Shown: positions 11,190 through 22,788 of the stretch, piece by piece
Position numbering within the stretch: position 1 is the first letter of the stretch
Layout of the letters: each line of letters begins with the position of its first letter
DNA from: Hygrocybe punicea
Taxonomy: Eukaryota > Basidiomycota > Agaricomycetes > Agaricales > Hygrophoraceae
Reading direction: 5' to 3'
NCBI GenBank assembly: GCA_963556145.1
Contig: OY744470.1
Coordinates: 1,674,001-1,738,000 of the forward strand
DNA: 64,000 bases
Program-made: the position numbers and the translations under genes
The notes under the pieces: generated by a model
Told to the model about the DNA's origin: nothing
Database searches by the model: none
What the model saw: only the letters and a program-made list of their open reading frames with translations

Positions 11190-11930
11190 TTGTGGCCCTG
11201 CAGGGGGTGGACATTGTGTTGGTGGGGCCATTGTCATCATTGTCATCATCCTGGTTGGGCATTGGCAGCCCTGTTTGGCGTTGCTGGGGCTGTCGTCATC
11301 ATTGTTGGGCATTGGTGGCCCTGATGGGTGTTGGTGGCCCTGTTGGGCATTGCTGGGGCCATCATCATCATCGTTGGGCATTGGCAGCCTGGTTGGATGT
11401 GACATTGGGCATTGTGGGGTGGCTGTTGTTGTTGGGGGCCCTGTTGGTGTGGGGTTGGGCATTAGTGGGGTTGCCGTCATTGTTTGCGGCCCTGTTTGGC
11501 GTGGTGGGGCCATTGTCATCATTGTTGGGGGCTCTGTTGGGTATAGTGGGGCTGTCTTTGTCATTGTTGGGCATTGCTGGGGCCATTGTTGTGTTGGCAG
11601 CCCTGTTGGATATGGTGTTGGGTGTTGGTGAGATGGCTGTTGTCATTGGCAGCCCTGTTGGTGTGGTTTGGGCCTGGAGGGTTGTCATCATCGTCGTTAG
11701 GCATTGGTGGCCTTGGTGCATGTTGGTGGGGCCATCCTCATCACCATCAGGCATTGGTGGCCCTTTTGGATGCGGTGTTGGGTGTTGGTAGGGTGGTCAT
11801 TGTTGTTGGCAGGCCTGTTGGGCATGGTGGGGCCGCAGTTGTTATTGCTGGGCATTGGTGTGCTTTGGGTATTGGTTGGGTCATTGTCCTCAGTCCAGTG
11901 GCCCTGTTGTGGTTTTGGGTGTGGGTGAGA
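11190..11930. repeat. Degenerate GTTGGGCATTGGTGGCCCTG minisatellite
   Basis: Units of about 40-60 bp with GTTGGGCATTGGTGGCCCTGTTG and GGGGCCATCATCATC-type words repeat for about 740 bp. The composition leaves long frames open on both strands (Leu/Gly/Val-rich on plus, Pro/Thr/Asn-rich on minus), which I treat as repeat artefacts, not genes. Confidence 0.8.
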
Positions 11931-12779
11931 CCCACCTGACTGTCACCCTAAACCCTACTAATTAGTAAGATCATCCGGGCCCTAGCTTTGTTACTAAGTA
12001 GGCAGCCAGACCTTTATGCCAGCTGTTCAGCGTTTGGTTCAGTGATCACTTATGAACTTATGATATTTCTTGAAGTTGGTACCCGCTCCAAAGCTTCAAA
12101 ATACTTAGAGTCCTTAGTACTGTAGTTACTAATGTCCTGTATATGGTAATAACCCATTTGGGAACATCAGGTCTGGTCAGGAACAAGGGTGCTGATGGGC
12201 TCAGGCTTTCCCATCACCATTGCCATGGGCCTGCCCATCACTTCAGCATCACGTGCACTCATCATTGCCAATGTTGAGCACAAGTATTTCACCATCCCAC
12301 TGTATTTTCTTGTGGAATTTTTTACTTATCATAGATATATTGCTCTACATGTTTTATATAGACTAATATACATGAAAATAAACAAATTAAAAGAGGAATA
12401 AAAGAAATTAAAAATAAGGATACATGGGGCACTGCCGACGAACTGGTGGGTACTCACCTTTGCAGAGGCTCCAGATTGGGTCTGAAATTGATAGCTGGAG
12501 GGTGGGTGATGGGAGGGATGGATGATTGGGGGTGGGGAAGGGTGCATGGAGATGGGAGTGGCAATGCGTGGCAAGGAAAGGGCCAGGAGGCAAGATGGAT
12601 GGGGGAAACAGAGAGGGGATAAATGGGGGAGGGCTCCCAGCCCCAAATGAGTGGCAGGAAGGGGTAAGTACATGGGGAAAAAGCAGGAGGGAGGTGGGTA
12701 CTCACCTTCACCATTAAGGCCCCCCACGGCCCCCTTTGCATTCCATAATCAATAAAAACAACAGTGACATCATCTATGA

Positions 12780-13444
12780 TGTCCCCATGGTCCCCATCAT
12801 GGGTTTTGTCATTGCGATTGGTCCTACTGTCGAGTTGCACGAGGATTGTGGCAGAGGCAATGGTGGTTCCAATATCTCGACAACGATGACGCCGTTGACA
12901 ACGATGACACCGTTGGAGTGGTCCGGAGTCTCGGGCCTCTAACGAGGAACTGAGTCTCGAGTCTCAAAGGTTGTGGATTGGTTGGGTTCGTCTCTAGCTA
13001 CTTTGGGAACCGACAAACAACTCGAACCATAAGAACTGAGTCACGTGACCCAGCCCTCGCTACTACTCCACCGTTGACAACGCCTTCATCGTGGGCGACT
13101 CTCCACATCGCCCTTGTCATCTTCGTCACTGTGCGCCCAGTCCGCCACTGTTAGTTCTGGTGTTTGAGGCCATTGGTCGAAAAACTTGGGGGCGCCCCTG
13201 TGTGGCTTTGAGGACGTCTGGGGAGGAGTACTCAGTGTGAATCGTTGCCATCATCGTTGTATTCCTTGTTCCCGTACTTGTTGAGGTGGTGGAGAGCAGG
13301 AGTGTGGCGAATGGGAGGGGTGATGTTGGTGGAAGGTGGAAGGTTGAAAGCCATGTGATCAGACACTTGCCTTTTGCTACCACCAACTTGTCTCCGAACT
13401 CGCCTCCTGCCACACTCCTGCTCTTCACCACCTCAACAAGTATG
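12780..13444. repeat. Segment repeated identically after the gap (665 bp)
   Basis: This segment, beginning at the TGTCCCCATGGTCCCCATCA block, is repeated, identically as far as I compared, at 13545-14209 immediately after the run of Ns. Exact duplication abutting a gap is more likely an assembly redundancy than biology. Confidence 0.85.
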
Positions 13445-13544
13445 NNNNNNNNNNNNNNNNNNNNNNNNNNNNNNNNNNNNNNNNNNNNNNNNNNNNNNNN
13501 NNNNNNNNNNNNNNNNNNNNNNNNNNNNNNNNNNNNNNNNNNNN
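13445..13544. other. Assembly gap (100 N)
   Basis: A run of exactly 100 N lies in the middle of the fold-back element, between two copies of the same 665-bp segment. Confidence 0.99.
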
Positions 13545-15319
13545 TGTCCCCATGGTCCCCATCATGGGTTTTGTCATTGCGATTGGTCCTACTGTCGAGT
13601 TGCACGAGGATTGTGGCAGAGGCAATGGTGGTTCCAATATCTCGACAACGATGACGCCGTTGACAACGATGACACCGTTGGAGTGGTCCGGAGTCTCGGG
13701 CCTCTAACGAGGAACTGAGTCTCGAGTCTCAAAGGTTGTGGATTGGTTGGGTTCGTCTCTAGCTACTTTGGGAACCGACAAACAACTCGAACCATAAGAA
13801 CTGAGTCACGTGACCCAGCCCTCGCTACTACTCCACCGTTGACAACGCCTTCATCGTGGGCGACTCTCCACATCGCCCTTGTCATCTTCGTCACTGTGCG
13901 CCCAGTCCGCCACTGTTAGTTCTGGTGTTTGAGGCCATTGGTCGAAAAACTTGGGGGCGCCCCTGTGTGGCTTTGAGGACGTCTGGGGAGGAGTACTCAG
14001 TGTGAATCGTTGCCATCATCGTTGTATTCCTTGTTCCCGTACTTGTTGAGGTGGTGGAGAGCAGGAGTGTGGCGAATGGGAGGGGTGATGTTGGTGGAAG
14101 GTGGAAGGTTGAAAGCCATGTGATCAGACACTTGCCTTTTGCTACCACCAACTTGTCTCCGAACTCGCCTCCTGCCACACTCCTGCTCTTCACCACCTCA
14201 ACAAGTATGGGAATGAGGAATATGATGACAATGGTGACAATTCGCACTGAGTACTTCTCCCTGGACGTCGTCAAAGCTGTGCAGGGGCACCCCTGAGCTT
14301 TTCGACCAATGGCCTCAAACAGCAGAACTAACAGTGGCAGACCAGGCACACAGTGATGAAGACAATGAGGGCAATGTGGAGAGTCGCCCATGGCAATGGT
14401 GTGGTCAACAGCAGCGGTGTTGTCGAGATATCGCTGTCACAACCACCCTTGCCACCACCCTCGTGCAACTCAATGGTGTGACTGATCTGGACCGCAAAAA
14501 CCATGGAATGGACAATGGGGACATTGCAGATGACGTCCCCATCGTCTCTATCAGTGGTGGAATGTGGAGAGGGCCATGGGGGGCCTTAATGGTGAAGGTG
14601 AGTACTCACCTCCCTCCTGCTTTTTCCCCATGTACTTACCCCTTCCCGCCACTCATTTGGGGCTGGGAGCCCTCCCCCATTTATCCCCTCTCCGTTTCCC
14701 CCATCCATCTTGCCTCCCGGCCCTTTCCTTGCCACGCATTGCCACTCCCATCTCCATGCACCCTTCCCCACCCCCAATCATCCATCCCTCCCATCACCCA
14801 CCCTCCAGCTATCAATTTCAGACCCAATCTGGAGCCTCTGCAAAGGTGAGTACCCACCAGTTCGTCGGCAGTGCCCCATGTATCCTTATTTTTAATTTCT
14901 TTTATTCCTCTTTTAATTTGTTTATTTTCATGTATATTAGTCTATATAAAACATGTAGAGCAATATATCTATGATAAGTAAAACATTCTGCAAGAAAATA
15001 CAGCAGTGGGACAGTGAAATACTCGTGCTCAACATCAGCAATGATGAGCACGCGTGATGCTGAAGTGATGGGCAGGCCCATGGCAACGGTGACAGGCAAG
15101 TTCTGGGGCCATCAGCACATCGGATACGTTCCGGAACAGGTGACTACTATATTTAGTATACTTATGCTAAGTCCCATAATTTGTGGAAAGACAAGTCAAC
15201 AGCTGAATGCTGAACCAAACACTGGACAACTGCTACTTACTTGAAGCTGCCTAACTAGTAAGAGGTTAGGGTACCTGGTCATGTTACTGATTAGTAAGTT
15301 TAATGGTGCCACTCAGGTG

Positions 15320-15918
15320 GTGAGGCCATTGGTGACATCGTTGCACAAGAACCTAGGTGAGAGTAGTCAGTAACATAGAAAAAACCCAACTCGTACCTTT
15401 GTGCAGGTGAGTTGGATTCATTTCCAAACTGTTGTATTACAGGCATTAAATGTTAAAGAACAAAAAAGGATGTCATAAAATATTATTGCCATTTTCAAAG
15501 GTCACAACCTTTTGAAAAATAAATCTTTTAAAGGAGAGAACCCAATCAAACATAAGACCCAGTGAAAAGTCCGAAGATTTAGATATTTTGCCATCATGTA
15601 AATACCATTTGAATTTATTTTTTTCCTTATTGCACTCTGGAACGAAAATTTCTGTTTCAAATCCTTTGAAAACAAGTAAAATTTCAAGTGAAAAATATTG
15701 CGATCCTGTATGTACTAGTGTGAACAAGCCTGTTGAAGTGTACCCAGCTCCCCGCTCCCACTGCCCTTCCTCTGCCCCCATTCCACACTTGGCTTCTCAC
15801 ACCCACATGAGTAGTCAAAGTCATGCGGAGGTCAGATTTGGGAGGGTTGGTGGATGCGAGGAATGCAGCGACGAGGATGAACTTTGCCATTCTGGGTAGG
15901 ACATGACAGCTTGAGGGG
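15320..15918. other. No gene seen
   Basis: Mixed sequence between the fold-back element and the nested MITEs. Short frames on both strands show no recognisable motif. Confidence 0.3.
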
Positions 15919-15926
15919 GGAAGTTC

Positions 15927-16571
15927 TAGTGTTGCCACAGCTTGGCTAAAACCAGCTAGCCATTTTTTAGCCATTATGAATTAAAAATCCAGTAAAATCA
16001 ATAAAATCATAGATAAATTGTCATGGATGTAAATCACATTGGTGCACATGCTCCAATATTTTCAGAGTTTCTGCCATTTACTGGATTTTTAATTCACAAC
16101 AGTTAAAAAATGGCTAGCCAGTTTCAGCTAGGGAATAGCACGGGTTACCCGCGGTTTTTGTACGGGTTTTTGTTAATGAGGGTATAGCTGTTGATTTTGT
16201 GATCGAAACGCACTAATTTTCATGTCAAACGGATAAGAACTGAGTGAGATATGGCCAATACAAGATATAGCATCCCATCACAACAACTGATCCTATACTA
16301 CTCTGATCTTTCCAAAAAATCTTGAAAAACTCCAAAAACTCGGATTTTTCAAGATTTTTTGGAAAGATCAGAGTAGTATAGGATCAGTTGTTGTGATGGG
16401 ATGCTATATCTTGTATTGGCCATATCTCACTCAGTTCTTATCCGTTTGACATGAAAATTAGTGCGTTTCGATCACAAAATCAACAGCTATACCCTCATTA
16501 ACAAAAACCCGTACAAAAACCGCGGGTAACCCGTGCTATTCCCTAGTTTCAGCCGAGCCATGGCAACACTA
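15927..16571. mobile_element. hAT-like MITE with a second MITE nested inside, exact 8-bp TSD
   Basis: The ends are TAGTGTTGCCACAGCTTGGCT and the inverse of AGCCGAGCCATGGCAACACTA. They are flanked by the exact 8-bp repeat GGAAGTTC (15919-15926, 16572-16579). Without the inner insertion (16129-16545 plus one duplication) the element is about 220 bp. It folds on itself through GGCTAGCCA/TTTTTTAGCC and AATTAAAAATCCAGTAAA-type arms. Confidence 0.9.
16129..16545. mobile_element. Near-perfect hairpin MITE, 417 bp, exact 8-bp TSD
   Basis: Arms of about 200 bp are nearly perfect inverses, starting TAGGGAATAGCACGGGTTAC and ending GTAACCCGTGCTATTCCCTA, around a centre near 16340. Flanking duplication GTTTCAGC is exact (16121-16128, 16546-16553). 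It is inserted in the older MITE 15927-16571. There is no coding capacity. The high arm identity suggests it is young or kept similar by fold-back gene conversion. Confidence 0.93.
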
Positions 16572-16878
16572 GGAAGTTCAATGGATGTGATGAAGGGTAA
16601 GCTCAAGGCAAGGGGGGCAGTTTGTGGCAGGTGGGGAGGTTCATGGGTTAGGAGGTTCATGGGAGGTTTGCAGGAGGTTTGCAGTTACATAATTTCCTAG
16701 CAGCCAATCAGAGCATGGATAAATCTCCTACTGAATGTCAATCTCATATCATGCAGTGAACAAGAGCAAATAAAATACTGAAAAAAATACAAGGACATAA
16801 CTGAGACATGCCCCTTCAGGTTGGTGATGAAATTATAGCTAGTTGTGTAGAGAAACCCATGGTCAAGGGCAAAGTGTC

Positions 16879-17354
16879 TAAGGCATTGCAGGGGTATTTA
16901 TCCTCGTTATGCCAGGGGTTTTCATACCCTTCAGGGGTATGGTGAATTGCTCAATATATGATGTATATTTTGACACATACTATAGAGTGACTTGAGAGAG
17001 TAATATCCCCTCTAGTTTTCAACTAAATTTTGAACCTGATCAACCTAGTGGATTTCATAAAATACATAATTCAAGATATAGTGTTTTTCAAAACCCTTGA
17101 GGGGTATTGAAAAAACTCGGAGTAAATACCCCTCAAGGGTTTTGATAAACACTGTATCTTGAATTGTGTATTTTATGAAATCCACTAGGTTGATCAGGTT
17201 CAAAATTTGGTTGAGAACTAGAGGGGATATTACTCTCTCAAGTCACTCTATAGTATGTGTTAAAATATACATCATATATTGAGCAATTCACCATACCCCT
17301 GAAGGGTATGAAAACCCCTGGCACAATGAGGATAAATACCCCTGCAATGCCTTA
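16879..17354. mobile_element. Fold-back MITE, 476 bp, exact 8-bp TSD
   Basis: The ends are TAAGGCATTGCAGGGGTATT and its inverse (AATACCCCTGCAATGCCTTA). They are flanked by the exact duplication AAAGTGTC (16871-16878, 17355-17362). The two halves are inverse copies with few differences, including ACCCTTGAGGGGTATT/AATACCCCTCAAGGGTTTT at the centre near 17110-17150. No coding. The 8-bp duplication points to the hAT group. Confidence 0.92.
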
Positions 17355-17362
17355 AAAGTGTC

Positions 17363-17811
17363 GGACTACTACTAGTAATATATACATTGTGATTGCCTCT
17401 TTCAACTTCATTCACCACCATCGTCCTTCACCAGCAGCCACCGCCAACTTCCACATTACCATCACCCACAGCATTGAATACAATGAGGGAGGGCAAGGCC
17501 AGGTGGTGGTGTGCCCACATACTGGCCCAGGTAAGTCTCCAGTCCCTCACCACTAATTTTCTGTGACCACCGCTATAACCTTGAACAACAAAAGGGTGCA
17601 ACAATGATGACATGGCATAGATGCAAGCAACAATGATGATAAGGATGGGGACTTTCAACCCGCACCAGTGGGAGATCACGTGATGATTATATGATCAATG
17701 GTACACCGACACAGTTCAACCACCAACAACGCCGACACAGTTCAACCACAGATAATGGTACACAATACAGTCTATTACGTGCAGGTGTGATTACAAGAAC
17801 ATCAAAATACT
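17363..17811. other. Flank of the MULE pseudogene, no gene seen
   Basis: The region holds two CCGACACAGTTCAACCAC words (17705, 17731) but no other paired repeat. It should contain the 3' terminal region of the MULE-like element, whose inverted ends I could not identify. Confidence 0.3.
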
Positions 17812-20557
17812 CTATCGGATGCCATATGACTCTTTGCGACGTTCCTTCTTTTGGCGGAGAAAACCATCTGCAGTTTGATGATGTGAGTTTCTGTCGTCTT
17901 CTAGCAGGGTAATGGGTGGTGAAATTGACATTTGGAGTGCAGGGAAAGCAATTGGAATTGATATTGCTGGTTCACGGTGTTGAGTTGGCTCAGGCAGCCC
18001 AAGTTGTTGGCGAATGCGGGGACTGATGTGAGATGCCGCAACAGTATGTGACCTTGGATCTGTTGAGATGGAGAGGAAGTAGCGGAGACGTTCAGTTAGG
18101 AGATCTTCAGCAAGAACAATTTCTTGGTATGCTGTAGCTTCAGCATTAGAATGTGATGGTAGCTCGGGACATTTGTTGCTGAAAATTGAAAAGTTCATGT
18201 CAAGAATATCAGAATTGACAGGCTCATCCAAGGGTGGCCAATCCAAGTCCAGTGGTAGGTCACAAATAATCATGCTTTCGTTGAATGTGATGTTGACATT
18301 TGCTGGAATGGATGGCCATTCTAAAGAGCTTTCAGCTTCTGTCGAGAAGCTGCTGCCCTCACTGTCTGCATCTATAACAAGTGAAATACCAATTTCTTCG
18401 AGCAATACAATGAGCTCATCGTCCTCATGGTCACTAACCTCCACCTCTTCATCTCCATCATCAGCAAGCTGTTGCATGAGTGACAATTCAACATTGTCAT
18501 TGAGCTTGGTAGTGATTGTTGAACAGTTGGCAGGGATAATGGTGTCAGGTGGCAATTTGTTGGGATTGTTCATTTTGGCCAGAGGTTGAAGTTGTCGATT
18601 AGGGCTAGGTGGAGCATATCTCATCAAGTCATAGTAGTCTGAAAGCCTCCGGCACTCGTCATATTCTTCGAAGAAATCAACAACCACTCGAGTATTCATG
18701 ATCAGAACCCAAACATCGAGTCATGGAAGTCGTCCTGAATGCTGGTAGGCTTCAAAATACTTCTTTTTGATATGCCCATTGAAAGATTCAAGGTGGTTGG
18801 TGGTGCGTGGTATGTCTTTTGCAGGTGTGCCAAGAATTTGTGCAGCCTCAAGCACACCGGCTCTTGACCATGACATCCAGAAACTTCAGAGTTTCAGGTA
18901 TGTTTTAAGGTATGCGAGGAAAGCCAACCCACCTTTTGACTTTTGCTTGTCAAGTCCACTGCTGTGTCAAGCACCAAGGGATCAGAAGAAAGCAAGCTCA
19001 TCATTGTAGGCAGAGATTGCGGCAGGATAATCAGTGATGTCCTTGAGGAGCTGCATCAGAAATTTGCCTAGCCATGATCGTACATCTTGTCGAGCCTTTC
19101 CCTTTGGAATGCAGGCAAGATAGCACATCAAACCATTCTGCCAGGCCTGCCAGATGTGGAACATGCAGAGCACCAAGAAGATATCAGGCCAGATTTTGCT
19201 AAGAGCATATCATTCCCTGGTGTCATTGTCTGTGTTTCTGACTCGTATCTCAAAAGCTTCACCATCCTTGTTTGTACCCATCCCAGATTTCCACTGCTCC
19301 AGGAGGTCTCATAGAAGTCATCCATCGTAAGAGGCATGCCCAGCCTTGGCGTCCTTTTTTGGTGTGAAAACTATTGTCGCAACAGACACACCGACATTTC
19401 ATTCATCAACAACCATGAGAAAGAAACTAACACACAAGTGGAACAGACTCCAAAGGTGCCATCTATCAGCATTTGACGTTTGTGACCCAACTTCCAAGCC
19501 ATTTCCTGCTGACGGGGAGTTGAAAGAATTAGCACAAAGCGCTCAAGATTGCCAGGTCCAAGGAGCTGATAGTAAAGACAAGACTTGGTAAGAAGTGTCG
19601 ATGGAGGTTGCGGACTGATATCTCGGAACCAAACATCCAGGTTGTCAAGCGCTTTAGATCTTTCTGGAATACCTCCTTCACAACGGAGAGTGCGGTATAG
19701 TGATGTGGACTCATATTCTGTAAGAACGAAGTGATGTTGAGCATCTCCCACTGATTCCCCCCAACATTCCTTGGCCCAAGAACAACACAAAAGACGTACA
19801 TGGCTGATTGGAACCACATGTTCTCATAGATCAGGGTGCAAAGGTATTATAGGTTTCTTTGACATAGAAATGAGATCCCGGCAAGCAGGTGAGTGATCCA
19901 GAATGCCAGATATCTCGTCAATGATTAGAATCTTTTTATCTATGATGCATATATCAATGTTAACTTGTGAATTTAACAGAACAAGCTACCTTTCAGGTTT
20001 TGTTCATCGTGAGTGGTAATCACCTTAGCATACATACTACACTTCACATTCTCCCAGGCAGTGTACCATTTGCTGGAAGCATGGTGACCAACTTCATTGT
20101 TGGATCCACAAAGACACTGATACAGTCGTGTCCACTGTGTGTATTTCTTCTCAGGACCAATCCTGTTTGAATCACTGGTTTTGATTGCAAATTTGGATCG
20201 TGCATCACGTGGGAGGTTGTCTGGAATATGAAGTCCAAGATCATTCAGATATTGGAAGGCTCGATCTGACCCCAGCCAAATTACAGTTATCAATGCGTAA
20301 GTGTTCAAATATCCCAAGCACAACTCACTTTGGTCTTCTATTGTGTGTGCAAACCAGTGCTTGTCAATCCCTACCAGATCTAAATGGTTCTGGAGATGTT
20401 CTCTTTCTTCATCCGCAAGTGCTAAGTGTTTCGGAACCAACTGTCGGGTAGTGGATCTTGCAGGCTGTCGAATCTTGGGAATGTCAAGAGGAATATGTTT
20501 TGAGTTTTCTATCAGATAGACCATTGCTGGTATACCCTCATTGCCTCGTTTAGACAT
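17812..20557 (-). pseudogene. MULE-type transposase pseudogene
   Basis: Read on the minus strand from ATG 20557, the parts include HWFAHTIEDQSELCLGYL-like N-terminal text and GGNQWEMLNITSFLQNMSPHH. The catalytic start QMLIDGTFGVCS (first Asp) follows, then NTDNDTRE (second Asp), LCMFHIWQAWQNGL and TTNHLESFNGHIKKKYF. The C-terminal part (MNTRVVVDFFEEYDECRRL ...) is acidic. This order is that of fungal MULE-domain transposases. Nonsense codons at 18721-18723, 19210-19212, 19309-19311 and 19318-19320 are all TGA in places where the family reading requires Arg (CGA). At least one frame change occurs near 19375. Some interruptions could be introns, but the four TGAs make the gene dead. Confidence 0.8.
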
Positions 20558-21693
20558 TATTACGGTGGTATGAGTCTAATATACAGGCTACAAATACTAG
20601 TGACGACACAAATGCTTTAATGCTTGCTCATGTGACTTCTCCCTGGTGTGCATTTAAAATCCTAAGGATGGGGACAGGAGGCATGAGCAACAGGGAGGGC
20701 AATGACAAGAAGTCTCCCTGCCTTCCCTGCTGCCACCTGAGCCAACCCCACCTCGCGAATATGTACGTCCACATCAATTGACACGTGCACAGCATTTGTG
20801 AGGTGTTTTCAGGGTACCCACCTGTCAACGGGTACATCACAGGGGGAGGACACCTGCATTTGAGCTTGCTGTTGCTGATGGTGAGCTCCACTTTCTCACT
20901 GTTCTTTACATGTACATAGGCTAATTTACACCCAAAAAAAAAGAAAGAGAACAGAAATTCTGCTGAATTGAGGAATCAGTGGGGGTCGCATGTACACGTA
21001 TGTCCTGAACACCTCATGAACGACATTGATATGCACTCACCCATCCTTCAAAATGCGCCCAACATGTTGCAACTTCGCGATGGCTCGCAACCACTAGTAC
21101 GACCTCTCAATCGTATCACGATCATCTCCAATGAAATCGCAGACCAAGATAGAGAAACCCCTGAATTGGATTGAGCCCTGTATTCTCACATAATAGTTTG
21201 CCTTTCATACAGCAATACCCCATTTCATCTTAGATACACTAGCTCGTTTAGAAAACTTCCACCAAACTCCTTTGTTCTTCCTTTGTTACAAGACCATCTT
21301 CATCTTCCTTTCAGCACCCCTTTTGGCTGTATTTGCATGTGATTCATACTTATTCCTTTCTTTCAACCCCTATTAGAGTAAGTTTCTTTCTTTCCATGAC
21401 TTTTTACTTCGCCTCCGATCTCTGACCGTTGTCATATAAAATCGCTGTGTAGATTATGCTTAAACACAGAACTAGAGTGCATCGTTCCCATTTCCCCACT
21501 TCATTATATCTCTCTTGAACATCATTACAACATTACTTTCCCCAAGTTTGACCATCGCCAACCCAAGTTCATTACATCGATCCTCTATCGTGATTGCGAC
21601 TTTAATCACTAAGTCGCACTATCGATCGTGATCATCACGAGACTCGTAGAAGTTATTTACCTCACTTACTGGCAATCATACCAGTTGTAGAGT
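20558..21693. other. Repeat-bearing intergenic DNA, no gene seen
   Basis: 20650-20810 carries a unit (GGGAGGGCAATGACAAGAAGTCTCC ... GAGCCAACC plus the palindromic module) found in inverted orientation at 25300-25660. From about 21180 the DNA is AT-rich without a gene. Confidence 0.5.
20750..20804. repeat. Palindromic module, copy 3
   Basis: ACCTCGCGAATATGTACGTC left arm, CACATCAATTGAC centre, GCATTTGTGAGGT right arm. It lies beside the GGTTGGCTCAGG unit also found near 25450. Confidence 0.7.
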
Positions 21694-22025
21694 GTTGTTT
21701 TTAGTGTTGGGGAAGTTTGGTCTCAGACCGACCCAAACCCAGTTTAGACTGAACTGAAACCGGCGGTTTCGGTTCTGGTTTGGAAACTTCTAGCAGAGAC
21801 CAAACTGTTGGGTCTCGGTTTGGGAGATTTGGCCATGGGCCGAAACAGTTTCAAACTGAGTTTGAACTGCAAACCAATGGTTGCGAGTCAGCCACTTGGC
21901 TGACTTCCAAAGTCACCCAAAGTCCCTTCAACCACCAACAATGCCCCCAACGTACACGAAACGAAGACATTAGAGCACCCAAGGTCGACAAAATGGGCAG
22001 CAGGGAGTACTGCCGCCCATGTATG

Positions 22026-22060
22026 TTCTTATTTTATTTTATTTTATTTTATTTTATTCG
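22026..22060. repeat. ATTTT microsatellite
   Basis: About seven pentanucleotide units just before an intron-like acceptor (TTTTGCAG at 22074-22081). Confidence 0.9.
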
Positions 22061-22379
22061 ACACTAACAATTATTTTGCAGCACCACCACGGCCACCACC
22101 ACCACCACCACCACGACAATGACCACGACAATGGCAACGACAATGGCAATGGTTACAACCACTGTCAATGCCATGCCAGACACGCCAACAGCAATGCCCA
22201 CGGCCCACCCAGCGCCACGCCAAATGCGTTCAAAACATGTGCCAAATGTACATGAATGGGGTGGAGTCAACAAGGTGGAAGAGCAGCAGGGGTGGTGCAT
22301 CCACCCTGCTCCTTCATGGTATGTACCTTTATTCATTTTTTCACTGATTTTTTTGTACATTATAGAACGTGGCACCATA

Positions 22380-22445
22380 CCACCACCACCATGCAACACC
22401 ACCATGCAACACCAACACCACCACCACCACCACCACCACCACACC
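22380..22445. repeat. CACCAC-rich microsatellite
   Basis: CAC/CCA triplets for about 65 bp; a related tract lies at 22081-22115. It leaves a His/Thr/Pro reading frame open. Confidence 0.9.
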
Positions 22446-22568
22446 CAAACAACAACAGCCGAGGCGGAACACACACGTTCAATGCATGTGTTTCGCTAGG
22501 ACAGGGCTGTGTGGCCTACCCAATCCCCAATCCCACCTTGTAATGAGGCTGGCCACATCAATTGACAT

Positions 22569-22731
22569 TGGAGAACAGATCTCTGGACCTCAGGGGAAGA
22601 GCTCGGAGGGAGCCGTGGCTGGGAGGGGAAAGCTGAGGAAAACCCTAAAATGGATGACTAAGCTACTACAGGAAAGGGAATCTACTGGCTAAGGGTCTCC
22701 GGGGGCCTAGGGGCTAGCAGCCACTGCTGCA
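22569..22731 (-). repeat. Left LTR (3' LTR if the element runs on minus)
   Basis: 163 bp, TGGAGAACAG ... CACTGCTGCA, about 96-97% identical by eye to the right copy. The neighbouring inner purine run supports the minus orientation. Confidence 0.8.
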
Positions 22732-22788
22732 GGTACCCCCCTCCACAATGGTGTGCGTCCTTGCACACCTGTCCTGTCTCTGAAAATC

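Larger units (their letters stand above)
11933..15319. mobile_element. Large fold-back (inverted-repeat) element containing the gap
   Basis: The block at 12330-12760 returns in inverted orientation at 14540-14975 nearly unchanged, and similarity continues outward. CACCTGACTGTCACCCTAAA at the left faces the inverse of TTAATGGTGCCACTCAGGTG at the right, both with TTACTA.(A)GT(T)AGGCAGC and GTTTGGTTCAG inside. Possible 8-bp flanks are GTGAGACC and GTGAGGCC (7 of 8 match), so a hAT-like origin is possible but unproven. The interior is imperfectly palindromic too. No transposase is seen. The apparent length is inflated by the duplication around the Ns. Confidence 0.75.

Noticed and set aside
11157..11940. 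Long overlapping frames on both strands (Gly/Leu/Val-rich and Pro/Thr-rich)
   Set aside because: They result from a degenerate minisatellite; all frames look alike and none has a recognisable motif.
12329..14974. Pro-rich frames repeated on both strands
   Set aside because: They are the two arms of the fold-back element and share the same repeat origin.
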